A stretch of 64,000 nt of DNA, from positions 116,317,947 through 116,381,946 of the forward strand of contig NC_080678.1 in NCBI RefSeq assembly GCF_030445035.2. Direction: 5' to 3'. This stretch comes from Dasypus novemcinctus (lineage: Eukaryota > Chordata > Mammalia > Cingulata > Dasypodidae). The notes below the pieces were generated by a model, which ran no database searches, was not told where the DNA came from, and saw only the letters and a program-made list of their open reading frames with translations. The translations under genes were made by a program, and so were the position numbers. This document shows, piece after piece, positions 11,210-22,384 of this stretch (its first letter is position 1; each line of letters starts with the position of its first letter).

Positions 11210-11623
11210 TTTTTTTTTTTTTAAGATTTATTTTTTTATTTTATTTCTCTCCCCTTCCTGCTCCTCCCCCCCCAGGTGTCTGCTCTCTGTCCATTTGCTG
11301 TGTGTTCTTCTGTGTCCGCTTGCATTATCTGGCGGCAGTGGGAAACTGCATCTCTTTTTTGTTGTGTCATCTTGCTGCCTCAGCTCTTCATGTGTGTGGC
11401 ACCACTCCTGGGCAGGCTGCATTTTTTTTTGTGCTGGGCAGTTCTCCTTACAGGGTGCATTCCTTGCGTGTGGGGGACACCCCTGTGTGGCACGGCACTC
11501 CTTGCATGCATCAGCACTGCATGTGGGCCAGCTCACCACATAGGTCAGGAGGCCCTGGGTTTGAACCTTGGACCTCCCATGTGGTAGGCAGATGCTCCAG
11601 CAGTTGAGCCAGATCTGCTTCCC
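11210..11623 (-). mobile_element. DAS-type SINE, near full length
   Basis: Begins with the antisense A-rich tail (TTTTTTTAAGATTTATTTTTTT) and ends with the antisense tRNA-like head GGTAGGCAGATGCTCCAGCAGTTGAGCC. About 414 bases. The open frames 11185-11607 and 11276-11587 are artefacts of this SINE. Confidence 0.9.
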
Positions 11624-12450
11624 TCATTACTTTCTGGAGAATGTACAGAAGCCCCTAGCTCTTGGGGTTCAAGCTGGAGCCTGGAGAAGGACTGAGGGTC
11701 ATGGCTCTTGGTTATATGTGAATGCAAAGCACCAAGGCTTCTGGAATAGACACAAAAAGTCAGAAAATAAAGCCTTGTAGACAAATTATAAGTGTTGGGA
11801 TGGTTTCAAACCCAGAAAACTGGACTTAAACAACCCTTGGTATAATCTTCATCCTCTCTTCTAAGAGGCCCTGACAGTTCACATCCAGCTAGGTGATGTC
11901 TCCACTGAATGGCATGAGTGCTGGCCACAAAGAAGAAGAAACGTTCCCAGGAGCATTCCCAAGGTGAAGGAGACCAGAGCCCTTGTTTCCTGGCACCCTG
12001 ACCTTATTTTTATACAGAATGCCCACCTGCTGCTTAAAAACATCTTGTTTCACATCTCTCACAGGGTCAGAAGAGAAATCCCAAGGGCCGTCAGAATGAA
12101 AGAGCATTGATCAGTCTCACGAGGTGCAGGGCCTGGCCTGGGAGTTCCCGAGGAGGCCCTCCCAGGCCGACCTACAAGAAGAGATGCTCAGCAGCCCGGA
12201 TGCCAGAATGGGGCCTGCAGGTAGGGCCAGCATCTCTTCTGTCTGGGATTCAAAATATAAAGTGGGCAGAGCCGGGGATTTGGGCCTCCTGAACTTGGGC
12301 TCCTGTGGCTGTGATTAAGCTGAGCCTTCCATTGAAAAATTGTGATAGCCTGCTTTTAGGAACAGTCCATTTTAATCCATGATGTCTTGTTGGAAGCCAT
12401 TCTTGGAAAGGAGACTGAAGTATCTTCACTTCAGCTGCATAGCTATATAT
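11624..12450. other. Unclassified DNA
   Basis: Mixed-composition sequence with two acceptor-like pyrimidine tracts (before 12021 and before 12065) but no matching exon or coding frame. No repeat recognised. Confidence 0.35.
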
Positions 12451-12459
12451 GTATTTTTT

Positions 12460-12640
12460 TCTTTGTCTTTTTTTTGTTGTTGTTACATTAAAAAAAATTT
12501 GAGGTCACCTATACCCCCCACCCCCCTCGCCCCACTCCTCCCATAACAACAAGCTCCTCCATCATCATGGGACATTAATTGCACTTGGTGGCTACATCTC
12601 TGAGCATAGCTAGATATTAACAGCATCCTCAAACCATGAA
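12460..12640 (-). mobile_element. L1 3' UTR fragment, antisense
   Basis: TTACATTAAAAAAA..CCCCACTCCTCCCATAACAACAAGCTCCTCCATCATCATGG..CATTAATTGCACTTGGTGG matches the same lineage-specific L1 3' UTR seen at 43360-43590. Confidence 0.65.
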
Positions 12641-13110
12641 ACAACCTTTTCTAGTGTGGACCCACCGAGCCACATGTACCAAGTAAAATCTCAGCTCTGC
12701 TGGTTCTGTGTGTATAACAAGGCAATAGCTGAGTATGCTTGAGTGGGTCTTGTGCCATTGCTGAGATCTGTTTCTTCTATTGCATGTTTGCTTTGGAGGG
12801 GACAGCTTCTGACAGAAGTGAAATCATCACCAAAAGAACAGGGCATAAGGTGGGACAGAACTTGTTAGCAGTCAGCCTCATCAGGTTAACTGTGATTTCG
12901 AGGCTAGGAGAAGTCCAAAACCACGGTGTCAACAAGGAGATGCTTTCTCCCTTAAGGCTGTGGCATTCCGGGCTCACTCCTAGCTATCGTTGGGCCTTGT
13001 TTTAACTGTCACATGGTGATAGACTCTCCTTTCTCTTCTGGATTCCCTTGATTTCCCTTGCTGGGATTTTGATAGGAAAAGTTGTAAACCAATAAATCAT
13101 TTTGGGGAGA
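12641..13110. other. Unclassified DNA between L1 fragments
   Basis: No gene seen. The part around 12820-12980 resembles the inner part of a MaLR-type LTR only weakly, so I do not call it. Confidence 0.3.
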
Positions 13111-13341
13111 AATTCCCATCTACGAACACAGCATGTCTCTTCATTTACTGAGATCTTCTTGGATATCTTTCATAAGCTTTTTGTAGCTTCCAGCATGCAA
13201 GTCCCATCTATATTTTATTAGATTTACATCTAAGTTTTTAGTTTTTCTGAGCAATTGAAAATGGTTTTGTATTTTTAGTTTAGATTTACACATACTTTAT
13301 TGCTAATAGAAATACAATTGATTTTTGTACATTGATGTTGA

Positions 13342-13700
13342 CACCTTAGTTCCCTAGGGCTGCCTAACTTAAGTATCACAAAATGGGTGGTGCTGCTGAA
13401 GGCGGCTTAAAACAACAGGAATTTCTGGTCCCACAGTCTGGAGGCTTGAAGTCCAAACCCAGGTGCTGCTGGCAGAGCCAGGCTCCCCTGAAGTCGGTAG
13501 GGTTCTGCCCGGCTGGTGGCATAACTCCATCCCTGCCTCCGTCACATGGCTCTCTTCTCTCTGTCAGAGCCTGATCCAGATTGGTCTCATCTTAAGAAAT
13601 CATATCTTCAAAATCCTGTATCCAAATAGGGTCACGTTCATGAGACTGGGGGTTGGGATATGAATATGTCCTTTTGGAGGACACAACTCAATCTGTAACA
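13342..13700 (-). mobile_element. MaLR/MLT1-like solo LTR, antisense
   Basis: Contains the antisense MLT1 pattern: CTTAGTTCCCTAGGGCTGCC, GGCTTAAAACAACAGGAATTTCTGGTCCCACAGTCTGGAGG and a closing ACACAACTCAATCTGTAACA. It sits inside an L1 and is flanked by the 5-base repeat GTTGA (13337-13341 and 13701-13705). That duplication length is expected for ERVL-MaLR. About 359 bases. Confidence 0.75.
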
Positions 13701-14120
13701 GTTGATCTTGTATCCAGTGACCTTGCTTAACTTATTTGTTCCAGGGGGTTTTTGTAGTTTCTTTGGGATTTTCTATGTAGCACAAGGGGCTCTCTAACGT
13801 CTTCTGTTCCAATCTGCCTTTTCATTCCTTTACTTGCCTAATTTGGCTGACAGGGACTTCCAGTACAATGTTGAATAAGAGTGGTGAAGTGGACAGCCTT
13901 CCCTTATTCCCAACCTGGGGGGAAGCATGCAGTTTTTCACCATTAACTATGTTAGATGCTCTTTATCAAGCTATCAAGTCGAGGTGGTCCCTCTAATCCT
14001 AACTCGTTTGGGGTTATCATGAAAGCTTGTTGGATTTTGTCAGATGTCTTTTCAGTGTCAACTGATATGATTATATGATTTCTCCTTTTTAGCCTGTTGA
14101 TCCTCTAGATTACATTGATT

Positions 14121-14510
14121 ATTTTTAAAAAATTTTTAGTTTATTCATTCCCTGTTCCCCCCCCCTGTTGTTTGCACTCACTGTCTGCTGCTGTCCGCTC
14201 TCTATATCCATTTGCTGTGTGCTCTGTGTCTGCTCATCTTCTTTAGAAGATGCATTGGGAACTGGTTCTGTGACCTCTGATGTGGGAGGGAGGTGCTCAA
14301 ACACTTGAGCCACCTCAGCTCTCTGCTTTTCTTATATCTTTCCTCTTTGTGTCTCCTGCGTTGCGTCATCTTGTTGAGTCAGCACGCCACATCTGCCCAT
14401 TGCTCCAGCTCACTGTCTTGCTGGTCTTCTCCAGGAGGCACTGGGAACCTAACCCAGGACCTCCTATGTGGTAGGCAGGAGCTCAATCACTTGAGCCACA
14501 TCTGCTTCCC
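14121..14510 (-). mobile_element. DAS-type SINE, dimer-like form
   Basis: Two antisense head-like parts, ending near 14310 and at 14510. Flanked by ACATTGATT (14112-14120) and GCATTGATT (14512-14520), an almost exact target-site duplication. Confidence 0.85.
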
Positions 14511-14520
14511 TGCATTGATT

Positions 14521-14932
14521 TTTTTTAAGGTTTATTTTTTATTTATTTTTCTCCCCTTCCCCGCTCCCCCCTAGTTGTCTGCTCTCTGTGTCCATTTGCT
14601 CTGTGTTCTTCTGTATCTGCCTGTGTCAGCGGCACCCAGAATCAGTGTCTTGTTTTTGTTGTGTCATCTTGTTGTTTCAGCTCTCCGTATGTGCAGCACC
14701 ATTCCTGGGCAGGCTGCACTTTTTTCACGCTTGGTGACTCTCCTTACAGGGTGCACTCCTTGCATGTGGGGCACCCCTATGTGGGGGTGCCCCTGTGTGG
14801 CATGGCATTCCTTGCACACAGCAGCACTGCGCATGGGCCAGCTCCATACAGGTCAGGAAGCCCTGAGGATTGAACCCTGGACCCTCCATATGGTAGACCG
14901 ACGCTCTATCAGTTGAGCTACATCTGCTTCCC
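14521..14932 (-). mobile_element. DAS-type SINE, near full length
   Basis: A T-rich start then TCCCCTTCCCC, GGTGCACTCCTTGCATGTGGGGCAC and the head GGTAGACCGACGCTCTATCAGTTGAGC. It is inserted directly beside the previous SINE. Confidence 0.9.
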
Positions 14933-15142
14933 TCTATTGGGAATTTTTGCCCCCTTTTTTCCATTTTCTGGAGTAGATTGCATAAAATTGGTTTAATTGT
15001 TTTTTAAATATTTGGTGTAATTCTCTAGTGAAACCATCTGGGTCTGGAGATTTTTGGGGGAGTTTTTAAAATTACAAGTAAATTTGTTAGTAACTTGAGG
15101 GCTATTTAAATGATCTATCACATGTTGGTTATAGTAGCTTTT

Positions 15143-15559
15143 TTTTTAAGATTTATTTATTTATTTCTCTCCCCTCCCCCCCTCCGCCCCCGCCCTGGTT
15201 GTCTGTTCTCTGTGTCTATTTGCTGTATGTTCTTCTGTATCTGCTTCTGTTGTTGTCAGCGGAACGGGAATCTGTGTTTCTTTTTGTTGCGTCATCTTGT
15301 TGTGTCAGCTCTCTGTGTGTGTGGCACCATTCCTGGGCAGGCTGCACTTTGTCGCTGGGCAGCTCTCCTTACAGGGCGTACTCCTTGTGCGTGGGGCTCC
15401 CCTATGCGGGGGACACCCCTGCATGGCAGGGCACTCCTTGCGCGCATCAGCACTGCGCATGGGCCAGCTCCACACGGGTCAAGGAGTCCTAGGGTTTGAA
15501 CCGCCATCCTCCCATGTGGTAGATGGACGCCCTATCCACTGGGCCAAGTCCGCTTCCCA
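15143..15559 (-). mobile_element. DAS-type SINE, full length with TSD
   Basis: Flanked by a perfect 13-base duplication TATAGTAGCTTTT (15130-15142 and 15560-15572), which fixes both ends. The poly(T) side abuts the T-rich end of the target, as in L1-driven insertion. Confidence 0.95.
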
Positions 15560-15639
15560 TATAGTAGCTTTTGAAGTATTGGTAAATTTCACCAGAATTG
15601 TCTAATTATGTAGAAATTGTCATAGTTTTCCCATATTAC

Positions 15640-17110
15640 CCCTTGAAGTCTTTTTCCAAAATTGGAAAATTTTCTGCTATTATTTCTTTGAATAATTTTC
15701 TAGCCCCATGTTCTTCCTCCTTCCCTTCTGGGACTCTGATGACATGAATGTTAGATGTTTTGTTGTAGTCATACAATTCTTTAAGGCTCTGTTCATTTTT
15801 CCTTTCTATTTTTGCTGTTCAGATTGGGTAATTTTATTTTTCTATTTTTCACTGATTTTTTTTTTTTCCTCCAGCCTCCATCCTGTTTTTAAGCTCATCC
15901 AGAGACTTTTTTTATTTCAGGAAAATTTTCAGTCCTAGAATTTCTGTTCAATGCTTCCTAAAATCTTGTATCTTTGCTGCGGTGATCAATTTTTTTTCAT
16001 TTGTTTCAAGCATGTTTATAATTGCATTGCTCATTAAAGCATTTTTATTATGGCTGCTTTTAGAATCCTCAGGTATTCTAATATCTTGGTGTTGATGACT
16101 GTTGATTTTCTTTTCTCATTTAAGTTTTCCTTCTTCTTGGTATGATGAGTGATTTTCATCTCAACTTTCTAGTTTTCTTTTCTAAACATTTGACTTGGGT
16201 CTTTTTGTATTTTCCAAGCCTGTACTTAACTTTTTGAGTATATAGAATATAGTTGTAATAACTGTCTTTATAAGTCTTTTTCTGCTAATTCTAGCACCTG
16301 CATCTGTCTGGATCTGTTTTGATTCATTCATTATTCCCCTCACTAAAGGTTATGTTTTCTTGTCAGTTTGCATGCTTCATAATCCTTTGTTGGATGCTAG
16401 ACATTGTGAATTTTACTTTGTTAGATGCTGGATATTTTTGTATTACAAAAAATCTTCTTGAGCTTTATTTTGGGACATAGTTAAGTTACCTAAAAACGGT
16501 TTTGTCCTCTTCGGTCTTCCTAGTCTTTGTATGATTTCTTAGGGAAGTCCAGTGCATTGCTCAGGTGAAAGTTATTTTCCCCCACCTCTGAGGCAAGCTC
16601 TTCCTGCAAACTCTACCCAGTGGCCTATGAATTATGAAGTTCTCCCACTGCAGGCACTGTTCCAGGTCCTCCAAGAGTCCTGGGTATTGTTTCCTCCAAT
16701 CCTTTTGGATGGGTCTTTGCCTGAGCCTGAGTAATTTCCTGATCAGTACCGTGCTAAATGAATATTCAAGGGGACCCTCTGCAGATCTCTGGGGGCTCCT
16801 CTCTGTGCAACACTCTCCCCTTTGATACTTTATCCTATGAACACTGGGTAGCTGTATTGATCTCCCCACACTCTCAATTCCATCTCCTTAACCCAGGGAG
16901 TCCTCCAGGCTCCATCTTAACTGTCTACCCTGGTACCACAGGCTAAAATCTCTCTCCAGGAAGTATGCTGGGCCAGTTGTAGGGCTCATCTTATTTGTTT
17001 CCCATTTATCAGTGATATTACTATCCTTCATTGCCTGAAAACTGTTGTTTCGTGTTTTGTCAATTTTGCGACTATTTCAGGTGGGTAGGTTAACCTGGGC
17101 CCTGAAACTC
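15640..17110 (-). mobile_element. Old L1 ORF1 and 5' region, antisense
   Basis: GGAAAATTTTCTGCTATTATTTCTTTGAATAATTTTC...CTTCTGGGACTCTGATGACATGAATG...CTTTTAGAATCCTCAGGTATTC and TGGATGCTAGACATTGTGAATTTT match the antisense ORF1 and 5' region of old mammalian L1M elements. The join to ORF2 DNA on the left lacks most of ORF2, so this is a deleted or composite copy. Confidence 0.65.
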
Positions 17111-17519
17111 CATCTTGCCCAGAAGTGGAAGACTTCCATATTTGTTTTAATATAAATAAATACGTTCTTTATTTAGCTATTACATGTATTTTTTTTTATT
17201 TGAGCCCCAGTTGTATAGACAGTGAGGAAATTTTTTTCCTTAATTTAAAAATACTTATGGTCATTTTGTTGTATTTATGTTCTTAGTTCCATTAATTCCC
17301 GTATCTTACTTCCATTCCCTGAACTCATATAGGCAGCAATTCTAATGTGTATTGTGGATATCCTTTTATTTATATGTGAACTTGTAAAATGTATAATTTT
17401 TTTAAAACATACTTTTAGTTTTACTTCAGCCATGTTAGGTTATTCGTGAGCTGTGAATACTGGCTATGCTACTTAGTAATAAGCCCATCGGTTCTACAAA
17501 CTACATTGTAAGCTTGATT
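17111..17519. other. AT-rich DNA, unclassified
   Basis: No gene or clear repeat; may be a decayed part of the neighbouring L1. Confidence 0.3.
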
Positions 17520-17536
17520 TCTAGTTATAATTTTTT

Positions 17537-17940
17537 TTTAAGATTTATTTTATTTCTCTCCCCTTCCCCTCCGTTGTCTGCTCTCTGTGTCCATTTGCTG
17601 TGTGTTCTTCTGTGTCCACTTGCATCTTGTCATGTGGCACTGGGAAACTGTCACTTTTTTTGTTGTATCATCTTGCTGCGTCAATTCTCCGTGTGTGTGG
17701 TGCCACTCCTGAGTGGGCTATGCTTTTTTTACGTGGAGTGGCTCTCCTGGAGGGATGCAGTCCTTGCGCATGGGGCACCCCTACGTGGCGGACACCCCTG
17801 CTTGGCATGGCACTCCTTGCATGTGACAGCACTGCACATGGGCCAGCTCACCACATGAGTCAGGAGGCCCTGGGTATCGAACCCTGGACCCTCTATATGG
17901 TAGGCAGATGCTCTATCAGTTGAGCCACAACTGCTTCCCA
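17537..17940 (-). mobile_element. DAS-type SINE, full length with TSD
   Basis: A perfect 17-base duplication TCTAGTTATAATTTTTT (17520-17536 and 17941-17957) bounds it. Standard antisense tail-to-head structure. Confidence 0.95.
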
Positions 17941-17957
17941 TCTAGTTATAATTTTTT

Positions 17958-18843
17958 ATGACCACTTATTTGTAATGAACATAACCAAGATTCTACTGGT
18001 GGTTTTTTGTTCTTTTGTCACTTATGTTGCTCTATGTGTATTCATTCCATTCAGACTGCTTCTAATTGATTCTTTCTCTGTCTACCACTTTTAATTGATG
18101 CTCTTTTATCTGCCTCCTGCCTTTCACTTGTGAGAATTCCTCTTGGGCACATTCACAGCAGCAGGATTACTAGGTCTCATATTACACACATGCCTGCTCT
18201 ACATTCTATTTGATAGCTTCCATGTGGAAATTATTTGCAATCTTAGTTTTGGAATTTTATTTTTAAAAATCTATATTTTAGACTTGTCAATATCTTTTTT
18301 TTTACATTTATGGCATCACTGTTGTTTAATGCCATGTCTTCCTTTTAGAATCAGGTTTTTAAAAAATTTCATTGGTTTAAAAATGTATAGTAGAGAATAA
18401 AACAATTTAAAGTCATTATAAATTTACAGCACATTTTAATGATTCTAAATGATTTATTTTGGTGATCCTAAGTGCAAAAACCTGAGAGTTAACAGTTTTC
18501 ATGTTGGCTACCCAATCTATCCAGCCTTAAAATCCAATAATGTTTAAAGTGTGCAAATGCTATGAAGGTGGAAAGACAGATTCCCATTTACTGAAAAGAA
18601 AATTAAGGCACAGACGAGACTCAAGATCATAGCACTTGATCAGTGGCACAACTACATTTATAAACACTCTTCGTATACAGGACAGGAATTCCTGTTGGCA
18701 GATTTACTTTCTTAACTGCATTTATATATGATCCAAGCATTAAAAAACAAATGTGAATTCTTGAAGTCTGGAAAACAGACTCCCAACTATAAGAATGATG
18801 AGGAAAATTCACAGTGTAACCTGGAATGGAGAGGGGGTCGATG
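17958..18843. other. AT-rich DNA, unclassified (possibly old L1)
   Basis: CACATTCACAGCAGCAGGATTACTAGGTCTCA..CCTGCTCTACATTCTATTTGATAG (18147-18215) resembles an antisense L1 3' region. The rest is not recognised and has no coding signal. Confidence 0.35.
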
Positions 18844-18848
18844 CTAGG

Positions 18849-19351
18849 TGTATTAGTCAGCCAAAGGGGTGCTGATGCAAAATACCAGAAATTGGTTTTA
18901 TAAAGTATTTATCTGGGGTAGGAGCTTACAGATACCAGGCCATAAAGCATAAGTTACTTCCCTCACCAAAGTCTACTGTCACGTGTTGGAGCAAGATGGC
19001 TGCCACGTCTGCAAGGGTCCAGGCTTCCTGGGTTCCTCTGGCTCAGCTCCTGTTTGCTCCACAAGGACAGCTGTAGATTATAAGGCTCTCTAGGCTTTGC
19101 GTCCCTCCACAAGGACAGCTGTGGACTATCAGGCAAACGGCTCTGTCTCTTTCCATGGGGCTCTTACACTAGACTTCAGCATCAAACTCCAACATCAAAA
19201 TCCCAACATTAAGAAACCCCCAACTCTGTTCTTTGCCATGCTTTTTATCTCAACTCCCTAATCATAACTCAGTTTTGCACAGGTACAGATCAGAATGCAA
19301 ACATAATCCAATACCTATTTTTGGAATTCTTAACTATATCAAACTGCTACA
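18849..19351 (-). mobile_element. Solo LTR, ERVL/MaLR-like, antisense, with 5-base TSD
   Basis: Begins TGTATTAGTCAGCC and ends ACTGCTACA, with CTAGG at both sides (18844-18848 and 19352-19356). The TG..CA ends, a 5-base duplication and 503-base length define a solo LTR. The start matches the antisense end of MaLR LTRs, but the interior (two copies of CTCCACAAGGACAGCTGT at 19057 and 19107) is unlike the common MLT1 consensus. It may therefore be a lineage-specific subfamily. Confidence 0.85.
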
Positions 19352-19356
19352 CTAGG

Positions 19357-19830
19357 AAAGGGGAAAAATGATTTGAAAGATCATAATATGGCAAAGTTCT
19401 GCCAAACATAACCTAAACTAGGAGAAAGAAAGGTGGCCTACGCTGGAAAGCCAATATTCAGACAAAGGGGGAGAGAAAGGTGTTAAAATAGGATAGGAAC
19501 TTATTTATCTCAGTATCTCCCAAGTGTTTGGCACACATCTCCATATGAATAATCCTCCTATTGAGGTAGAAAAATATTGGAAGTGAACTGAGTTTATGTT
19601 AAAAAAAAAAAAAAAAAGAAACAACAAGCCCTATTTTTAATGCTATCCGTAACATTCACATTATCTGGAGGAATCCCTTTCAGGAAAGTAATTAGATGCC
19701 ATTTTATTCCTACATTTACAGGTTTTGATATTAAGTAGTATCTTATAACCGAAGGAACAAAGCCAAGTTGGATTTAAAAACAAAAAACAAAAACCCACCG
19801 AAGTTCTCAGCAGGTCTGTGACACACGGTG
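19357..19830. other. Unclassified DNA
   Basis: Includes a run of about 17 A (19602-19618). No gene or repeat recognised. Confidence 0.3.
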
Positions 19831-19839
19831 CCTAAGGAC

Positions 19840-20030
19840 CCTGCTTCCCTCCTCAGGGCCTAGCAGGCTCCTGCTGGGGTTCCCGCCTCCCGCCTGGCTC
19901 GGGGCAGCGCTCCTCCTGCCCAGGGCCGGCCGGCGCCCTCGGGCCGCGATCGCAGCTGGCCTCCCCGTGGCTGACAGCCGCTCAGGGCCGAGGTGGCCTG
20001 CCTTTCCTCTTTACCTCTAAAGGACCTAGC
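19840..20030. promoter_or_regulatory. Small GC-rich, CpG-containing island
   Basis: GC-rich stretch with clustered CG (GGCCGGCCGGCGCCCTCGGGCCGCGATCGCAGC) rising from AT-rich DNA. No TATA, CCAAT or coding exon was placed, so a promoter role is only possible. Confidence 0.35.
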
Positions 20031-20159
20031 GCTCAGAGGGAACGCAAGTTACACAGCACGTCTGACTCGTCTCCAGCAGTTCATTTTACCTAAGGTGAAA
20101 AAACGTTTCCAGTTTTTCTTTCACACTTTTAAAATGAAAGTTAATAGAGCACAAAGAAC

Positions 20160-21200
20160 GTTACATTAAAAAACATACAAAAACCATGAGGTTCCCATAT
20201 ACCCCACTCCCCACCCCCACCCCATCATTTCTGTAAATTGTATTTTTTTAAAGATACACACATCACAAAAAAATGTTACATTGAGAAATATAAGAGCGAG
20301 GAGCGTGTTAAAGGGCCAAGATCGTTCGTGGCTAACCGCGCCGGGCGCTAAACTTGCTTTGCCCCCTGGAGGGGCCGCCCACGCGGCGCTGCCTGGGGCT
20401 GGCCGCGGCGGCACGGTGGCGTCGCGGGACCAGCCCACGGGCCCGCGCACGCGGGCTAGTGCGGGCGCGCGCCGAGCGCGCGGCCCCGCCCTCCCATGTG
20501 CGCGTGCGCGCCGGGCCGCGTGGCCGCCCCAGCCAGGCTGGAGAGGGCCGAGGCTGGGGGAGGACCGAGGTTGGGGGAGGGCCGAGGTTGGGGGAGGTCC
20601 GGGTTCGCGGAGGCGGCCTTTCAGCGGGACCGCGGGGAAGGGGTCCGGCAGTGGGAACAGGCAGGCGCGAAGTGGGAGGTGCGTGGGGAGGCGGGAAGGG
20701 AGCCCGGGTCCTGGAGGGTGGGCAGCAGAGGGGCAGGGAGGGCGCGGGCCCTGGGGGGGTGGGCGGCAGGGGGGCGGGGAGGGCGCGGGCCCTGCGGGCT
20801 TGTTCTTCGCGCACCGGGCTTCCCGGGCTGGGGGTGGGGGAATGAAAAAAATGTTCTGTATCCCCCACACCCCACTCCTCCCGCACCAACAACCTCCCTC
20901 ATCATTGTGGCACACTCATCGCACACCGCCAACACATTTTGGGGCACTGCTGCGCCACATAGATAATAGTTTACCCTGTAGTTCACCCTCTCTCCCAGTC
21001 CATCCAGTGGGTTATGGCAGGATATAAAATCTAGCATCTGACCCTGCCATATCATTCAGGACAACTCCAAGTCCTGAAAATGCCCCCACATCACATCTCT
21101 TCTTTCATCTCCCTGCCCTCAGCAACTACTGTGGCCACTTTCTCCACATCAGTAAGTTTGCAGTTCTTCCAATCAAATATCCTCTCAACCTATTTTTGTT
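20160..21200 (-). mobile_element. Lineage-specific L1 3' UTR, antisense, interrupted by a GC-rich segment
   Basis: 20160-20277 and 20845-21180 together match the uninterrupted copy at 43370-43800. Shared phrases include GGTTCCCATATACCCCACTCCCCACCCCCACC, GTTATGGCAGGATATA and ACAACTCCAAGTCCTGAAAATGCCCCCACAT. Position 20278-20844 has no counterpart in the other copy. Confidence 0.8.
20278..20844. other. CpG-rich 567-base segment inserted in the L1 3' UTR
   Basis: Very GC- and CpG-rich DNA lies between two copies of AAAAAAATGTT (20267-20277 and 20845-20855). It contains a short tandem GGCCGAGGTTGGGGGAG-like unit (20546-20605) and two GGGAGGGCGCGGGCCCTG units (20735-20752 and 20777-20794). The overlapping long frames here (20166-20915, 20281-21027) are GC-driven and show no domain. 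It could be an inserted promoter-like CpG island or unknown mobile DNA. Confidence 0.6.
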
Positions 21201-21310
21201 CCCATTTTCCCCCAGGAAGAATTAGTCGACCAGGAAGAATTAGCAGTTATCTAGGTGAGTCCCTCTTTCTAACCTCATTTTTCCAGAATTACATTTATTT
21301 CATTAAAATA

Positions 21311-21465
21311 TCCTTGGGGTGCAGATGTGGCTGAAGCAGTTGCGTGTCTGGCTCCCACATGCCTTCCCGCGGGTGCCTCCTAAAGGAGAGAAAGGGAGCA
21401 GACAACTACCGTGAACAGTGAGCAGACGGATGAGAGGCCACGGGGGACAGGGACGTGGAATATCC
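21311..21465 (+). mobile_element. DAS-type SINE, sense, diverged
   Basis: GGGTGCAGATGTGGCTGAAGCAGTTG..GTGCCTCCTAAAGGAGAG..GAGCAGACAAC..GTGAACAGTGAGCAGACGGATGAGAGG is the sense head and body. CpG-rich compared with other copies. Confidence 0.7.
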
Positions 21466-22130
21466 TCACGTATTTACAAGTAACAGTCCCCCGAAGGCAA
21501 CAAAACGTGCTTCTTAATAATACAAAAACAAATCTTTATGATATTAGATTAGGTAAAAATAAACATTCTTGTAGCTGAATTTCATTTTTAAGAACCTGAC
21601 CATGAATTTGAGACTAAACTTCCACTTGAAAGACCTCCAAGAAAAAACTCATGAATCAAATGAAGGAAAATAGCTACTCAAAGGAACGTCCTTTTGTGCT
21701 TGTTTTGCCTCCGTTTCTGCCATGCAGATTGCTCGAGTCTTGCTACCCACATCTAAGAAATGAGATGAGTGGACAGGGTGCAGCTCGGTGCTGAGCGTGA
21801 CCTCCTAGGAAAAAAGAAGAGATGAGGTGAAACTTGAGCCGCAAGCTGGCTGGTGCGCACAGAACAGACGCCAGTGCGTCCCACTGGGGCACGGCCACGA
21901 GTAAGATCCAGCTGTGCCATCACCCAGTACTTCCCATCCGGTGAATGGGACCCAAGAAGGTCCCTTTCCTGTGAAACAGCCCAGGCTCCTAACCATTCCG
22001 CAGTGTCTCTATCAAACACTTGGGTTCTTTATTTCCTAGGTCATTTGTAAAGATCTCCTGTGCCCTCCACATATAATTCTGCAGGGTTGTCAAGTAGCAG
22101 GGGATTCAAACTCAAACCAGTGCCCCCACC
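21466..22130. other. Unclassified DNA
   Basis: No supported gene. The minus-strand frame at 21753-22019 has no recognisable domain. Confidence 0.3.
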
Positions 22131-22340
22131 CCTTTCTTTTTTGAGACCCCGGAGCTGGGGATTGAGCCTCGGACCTCGAACAACCACCCCACCCCCCCCA
22201 CCCCCCAGCCACAGGGGCTCTTCTGAGTTGTTTCCCTCATTGCTTTGCTCCTTTTGTTCTTGGAGGCACCGGGGCCTGAATCGCACCTTCCAGGTGGGAA
22301 GCAGGCGCGCCACCCTTTGCGCCACCTCCTCCCCCCAGGG
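22131..22340 (-). mobile_element. Two decayed DAS-type SINE heads
   Basis: GAGACCCCGGAGCTGGGGATTGAGCCTCGGACC and GGAGGCACCGGGGCCTGAATCGCACC..GTGGGAAGCAGGCGCGCCACCCTTTGCGCCACC keep the antisense B-box and A-box spacing but are diverged. Confidence 0.5.
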
Positions 22341-22384
22341 CCCTTTTGCCCGGCGTGCCCGACACCTGAACAAAATCACCAAAG

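Larger units (their letters stand above)
13115..15640 (-). mobile_element. Old L1 ORF2 remnant, antisense, carrying one LTR and three SINEs
   Basis: The pieces 13115-13341, 13706-14110, 14935-15130 and 15572-15640 read as one antisense L1 reverse-transcriptase region. Examples are TTTTTGTACATTGATGTTG, TTGTATCCAGTGACCTTGC, GTCTTTTCAGTG..GATATGATTATATG and ACCATCTGGGTCTGGAGATTTTTG. Later insertions interrupt it, so it predates them. No open reverse-transcriptase frame survives. Confidence 0.75.

Noticed and set aside
11185-11607. Recurring ~100-residue frames such as 11185-11607, 14575-14916, 17600-17923, 25656-26120, 35702-36007, 47563-47913 and 56315-56791, which look like a gene family of cysteine-rich membrane proteins
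   Set aside because: They all coincide with antisense DAS-type SINEs bounded by TSDs; the shared sequence is the translation of the SINE, not a protein family.
20166-20915. Proline/arginine-rich frames of up to 249 codons in the CpG block, both strands
   Set aside because: They cross the L1/CpG junctions and arise from GC-rich repeats.
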